Below are positions 37,826 to 39,160 of a stretch of DNA of 39,160 nucleotides, piece after piece. The stretch is taken from contig SUWS01000023.1 of assembly GCA_015061365.1 (NCBI GenBank), positions 1-39,160 on the forward strand, given 5' to 3'. Source of the DNA: Lentimicrobiaceae bacterium (GTDB lineage: Bacteria > Bacteroidota > Bacteroidia > Bacteroidales > F082). Below the pieces are notes generated by a model. The model ran no database searches. It saw only the letters and a list, made by a program, of their open reading frames with translations, and was not told where the DNA came from. Every line of letters begins with the position of its first letter. Positions within the stretch are counted from its first letter, which is position 1. A program made the position numbers and the translations under genes.

Positions 37826-38392
37826 ATGAAAAGACTGTCGATATTTGTCTCGGGAGGAGGCACCAACTTACAAAGGATTGCGGAATATTTTTCTTCAAAT
37901 CCGAATGTTGAAATCGTTAATGTGATATGTAATAATCCGAACGCTTACGCTATTGAAAGAGCTAAAAACCTTGGAATACCTTGCAAGCTTATCAACAGAG
38001 CTGAGTTTAAAAGTGAGGATTTTACAAAAGAGCTTCTAAATCAAAACATCGACCTTATTGTACTCGCAGGTTTCTTATGGCTCGTGCCAAAACATCTCAT
38101 CGATGCTTTCCCTAATAAGATTATCAATATTCATCCGGCCTTGTTACCAAAATATGGCGGTAAAGGTTTTTATGGCGAACATGTCCATGAAGCTGTAGTA
38201 GCTGCTAAAGAGGAATATTCTGGCATCACGATTCATTATGTGAACGAACATTACGACAGCGGCGATATTATCTTCCAAGCTCAAGTCGCCTTAGAAGAAG
38301 GAGAGACGCCTGACAGCCTCGCGGCAAAGATTCATACTTTGGAATATAAACACTATCCGGAAGTTATTGAGAAATTGACAATTAACAGTTAA
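37826..38392 (+). CDS. purN: Phosphoribosylglycinamide formyltransferase (GAR transformylase)
   Basis: PurN transfers a formyl group from 10-formyl-THF to GAR, the third step of purine synthesis. The 188-aa protein begins LSIFVSGGGTNLQRI (nucleotide loop) and has LAGFLWLVP, the catalytic INIHPALLPKYGGKGFYG with Asn/His, and HYVNEHYDSGDIIFQA containing the active-site Asp. Length is typical. It follows the butyrate-kinase-like gene by 23 bp. Its last codons and stop lie in a 14-bp tandem repeat, so the C-terminal LTINS is repeat-derived. Confidence 0.95.
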   Translation: MKRLSIFVSGGGTNLQRIAEYFSSNPNVEIVNVICNNPNAYAIERAKNLGIPCKLINRAEFKSEDFTKELLNQNIDLIVLAGFLWLVPKHLIDAFPNKIINIHPALLPKYGGKGFYGEHVHEAVVAAKEEYSGITIHYVNEHYDSGDIIFQAQVALEEGETPDSLAAKIHTLEYKHYPEVIEKLTINS

Positions 38393-38423
38393 CAATTGAC
38401 AATTAACAATTGACAATTAACTG
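38373..38423. repeat. 14-bp tandem repeat over the purN stop codon
   Basis: The unit AATTGACAATTAAC occurs at 38373-38386, 38394-38407 and 38408-38421, with a 7-bp AGTTAAC spacer after the first copy. The tract is bounded by CAGTTAA (38386-38392) and TTAACTG (38417-38423), which are inverted copies of each other. The purN stop (38390-38392) is within the tract. Confidence 0.92.
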
Positions 38424-38461
38424 TAGTCTGTTGTCCGTTGACATTAAGGAGAAATATTTAA

Positions 38462-38489
38462 AAAAAATTATCAAATTTGATAATTTTTT
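38462..38489. promoter_or_regulatory. 28-bp perfect palindrome, probable TA operator
   Basis: A perfect inverted repeat is centred between 38475 and 38476, with core TATCAAATTTGATA and A/T-run flanks. It lies directly upstream of a -7-like box and 35 bp before the toxin gene. Antitoxins of the HigA family bind palindromes at their own promoter, so this is the likely autoregulatory operator. Confidence 0.65.
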
Positions 38490-38492
38490 GTT

Positions 38493-38500
38493 TATATTTG
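38493..38500 (+). promoter_or_regulatory. -7 box of the higBA promoter
   Basis: TATATTTG is an exact TAnnTTTG match located 24 bp upstream of the toxin ATG. The palindrome covers the region where the -33 element should lie, which fits repression by antitoxin binding. Confidence 0.6.
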
Positions 38501-38524
38501 CACTGAATTGAAAATCGAAATTTA

Positions 38525-38851
38525 ATGCGAATATTTACAAACAACGAAGCGATATTCGAGTTGCTGACTGTAGGGAAATCGCAGGATAAAAGATATAGAT
38601 CATTACCGAAGAGTGCTGTTAATGGATTGCTTAAGGCTTATAACATAATGTTAAAAGTTGATAGAGTAGAAGATTTGTTTCAGCATAAAGGTTTGAATTA
38701 TAAGCGACTTAAAGGTGACTTGCGAGAATATGAAAGTGTTAGATGCGACTCTAAATATAGGTTGCTATTTATAAGTAGTTTATTAGGAAACGATATGTTG
38801 ATAACAGAAGTAGAACTTATTGAAATAACTAATCATTATGAAAAACTTTGA
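38525..38851 (+). CDS. higB: HigB/RelE-type toxin
   Basis: The 108-aa product matches the HigB branch of the RelE/ParE superfamily, ribosome-dependent mRNA interferases. The segment KRLKGDLREYESVRCDSKYRLLFIS is the typical core (K-L-K-G-D-L ... S-V-R ... Y-R-L-x-F), followed by a final beta strand and EITNHYEK. Size is right. It precedes its antitoxin, the usual higBA order, and overlaps it by 14 bp. It has its own promoter box and palindrome, separate from purN. Confidence 0.82.
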   Translation: MRIFTNNEAIFELLTVGKSQDKRYRSLPKSAVNGLLKAYNIMLKVDRVEDLFQHKGLNYKRLKGDLREYESVRCDSKYRLLFISSLLGNDMLITEVELIEITNHYEKL

Positions 38852-39160
38852 CCTAAATAATATTACTCCTTTTAAGGCTATCCATGTAGGGGAATATATC
38901 AAAGATGAGTTGGAGGCAAGAAAGATGTCGCAGAAAGAACTGTCGTTGTTGACAGGAATAGCAGCTCCAATCTTAAACGATATTATAAAAAGCAAGAGAA
39001 ATATTACAGCAGAACAATCGATTCTTATCGGTAGAGCTCTATGTATTGACGATGATTTTTTTTATGAGATACAGAAACAATATGACTTGGACAGAGCGCG
39101 TTTGTCTAAGAAAGTTATGAATCAAACATTATTATTAGAGAACAGAACTTTTAATCAATT
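38838..39160 (+). CDS. higA: HigA-type antitoxin, XRE-family HTH (partial, runs off window)
   Basis: The first 107 codons are present; the gene continues past the window. It encodes a helix-turn-helix protein with the HigA/VapI signature AIHVGEYIKDELEARKMSQKELSLLTG, with the DNA-binding HTH at about 32-56 (QKELSLLTGIAAPILNDI), then the FFYEIQKQYDLD helix. It would neutralise HigB and repress the promoter through the upstream palindrome. The ATG lies inside the toxin gene in a different frame, so translation is probably coupled. Confidence 0.85.
   Translation, partial: MKNFDLNNITPFKAIHVGEYIKDELEARKMSQKELSLLTGIAAPILNDIIKSKRNITAEQSILIGRALCIDDDFFYEIQKQYDLDRARLSKKVMNQTLLLENRTFNQ

Overview
The window comes from a Bacteroidales-type bacterium (phylum Bacteroidota). 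The evidence is two proteins with type IX secretion (T9SS) C-terminal sorting tails, -7 boxes of the form TAnnTTTG, a PASTA-bearing FtsI in a Bacteroidota-style division and cell-wall (dcw) cluster, and a rhaB-rhaA-rhaT-rhaD rhamnose operon. A finer assignment cannot be supported from the sequence alone. No tRNA, rRNA, CRISPR array, phage gene or insertion sequence was found, and no gene-free stretch exceeds 300 bases.

Layout. 1-122 is the sorting tail of an upstream secreted protein. 196-10644 is a giant (3482 aa) multidomain T9SS surface protein; its first two N-terminal repeats are almost identical at the DNA level. A strong terminator (10686-10718) separates it from a tight six-gene rhamnose operon (10741-19073): rhamnulokinase, rhamnose isomerase, rhamnose/H+ symporter and rhamnulose-1-phosphate aldolase, then two exported rhamnosidase-family proteins (GH78-like and GH106-like lipoprotein). 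Together these would release rhamnose outside the cytoplasm, import it and cleave it to DHAP and lactaldehyde. On the minus strand (21653-19104) lies a plsC-like acyltransferase, an OlsB/GNAT-like N-acyltransferase (likely the glycine-lipid pair glsA/glsB) and the ribosome-assembly GTPase gene engB.

From 21924 to 36604 is the dcw cluster: mraZ, rsmH, ftsL, ftsI, murE, mraY, murD remnant, ftsW, murG, murC, ftsQ, ftsA, ftsZ. It is closed by a 15-bp-stem terminator and preceded by two GTGG repeats 10 bp apart that resemble an MraZ operator. The order is textbook, with one striking exception. The murD slot holds a 182-aa ORF related only to the MurD C-terminal domain; the N-terminal and ATPase domains are gone and several ligand-binding motifs are altered.

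The right end carries a butyrate-kinase-family protein in which the phosphate-binding loops and both expected catalytic arginines are replaced (a probable pseudokinase), purN, and a higB-higA type toxin-antitoxin pair. That pair is preceded by a 28-bp perfect palindrome and a TAnnTTTG promoter box, and its antitoxin runs off the window.

The best candidates for new biology are the C-domain-only MurD in an otherwise complete wall operon and the active-site-less butyrate kinase homologue. Next come the mosaic, near-identical repeats of the giant adhesin and the short tandem repeats that overwrite the stop codons of two genes.
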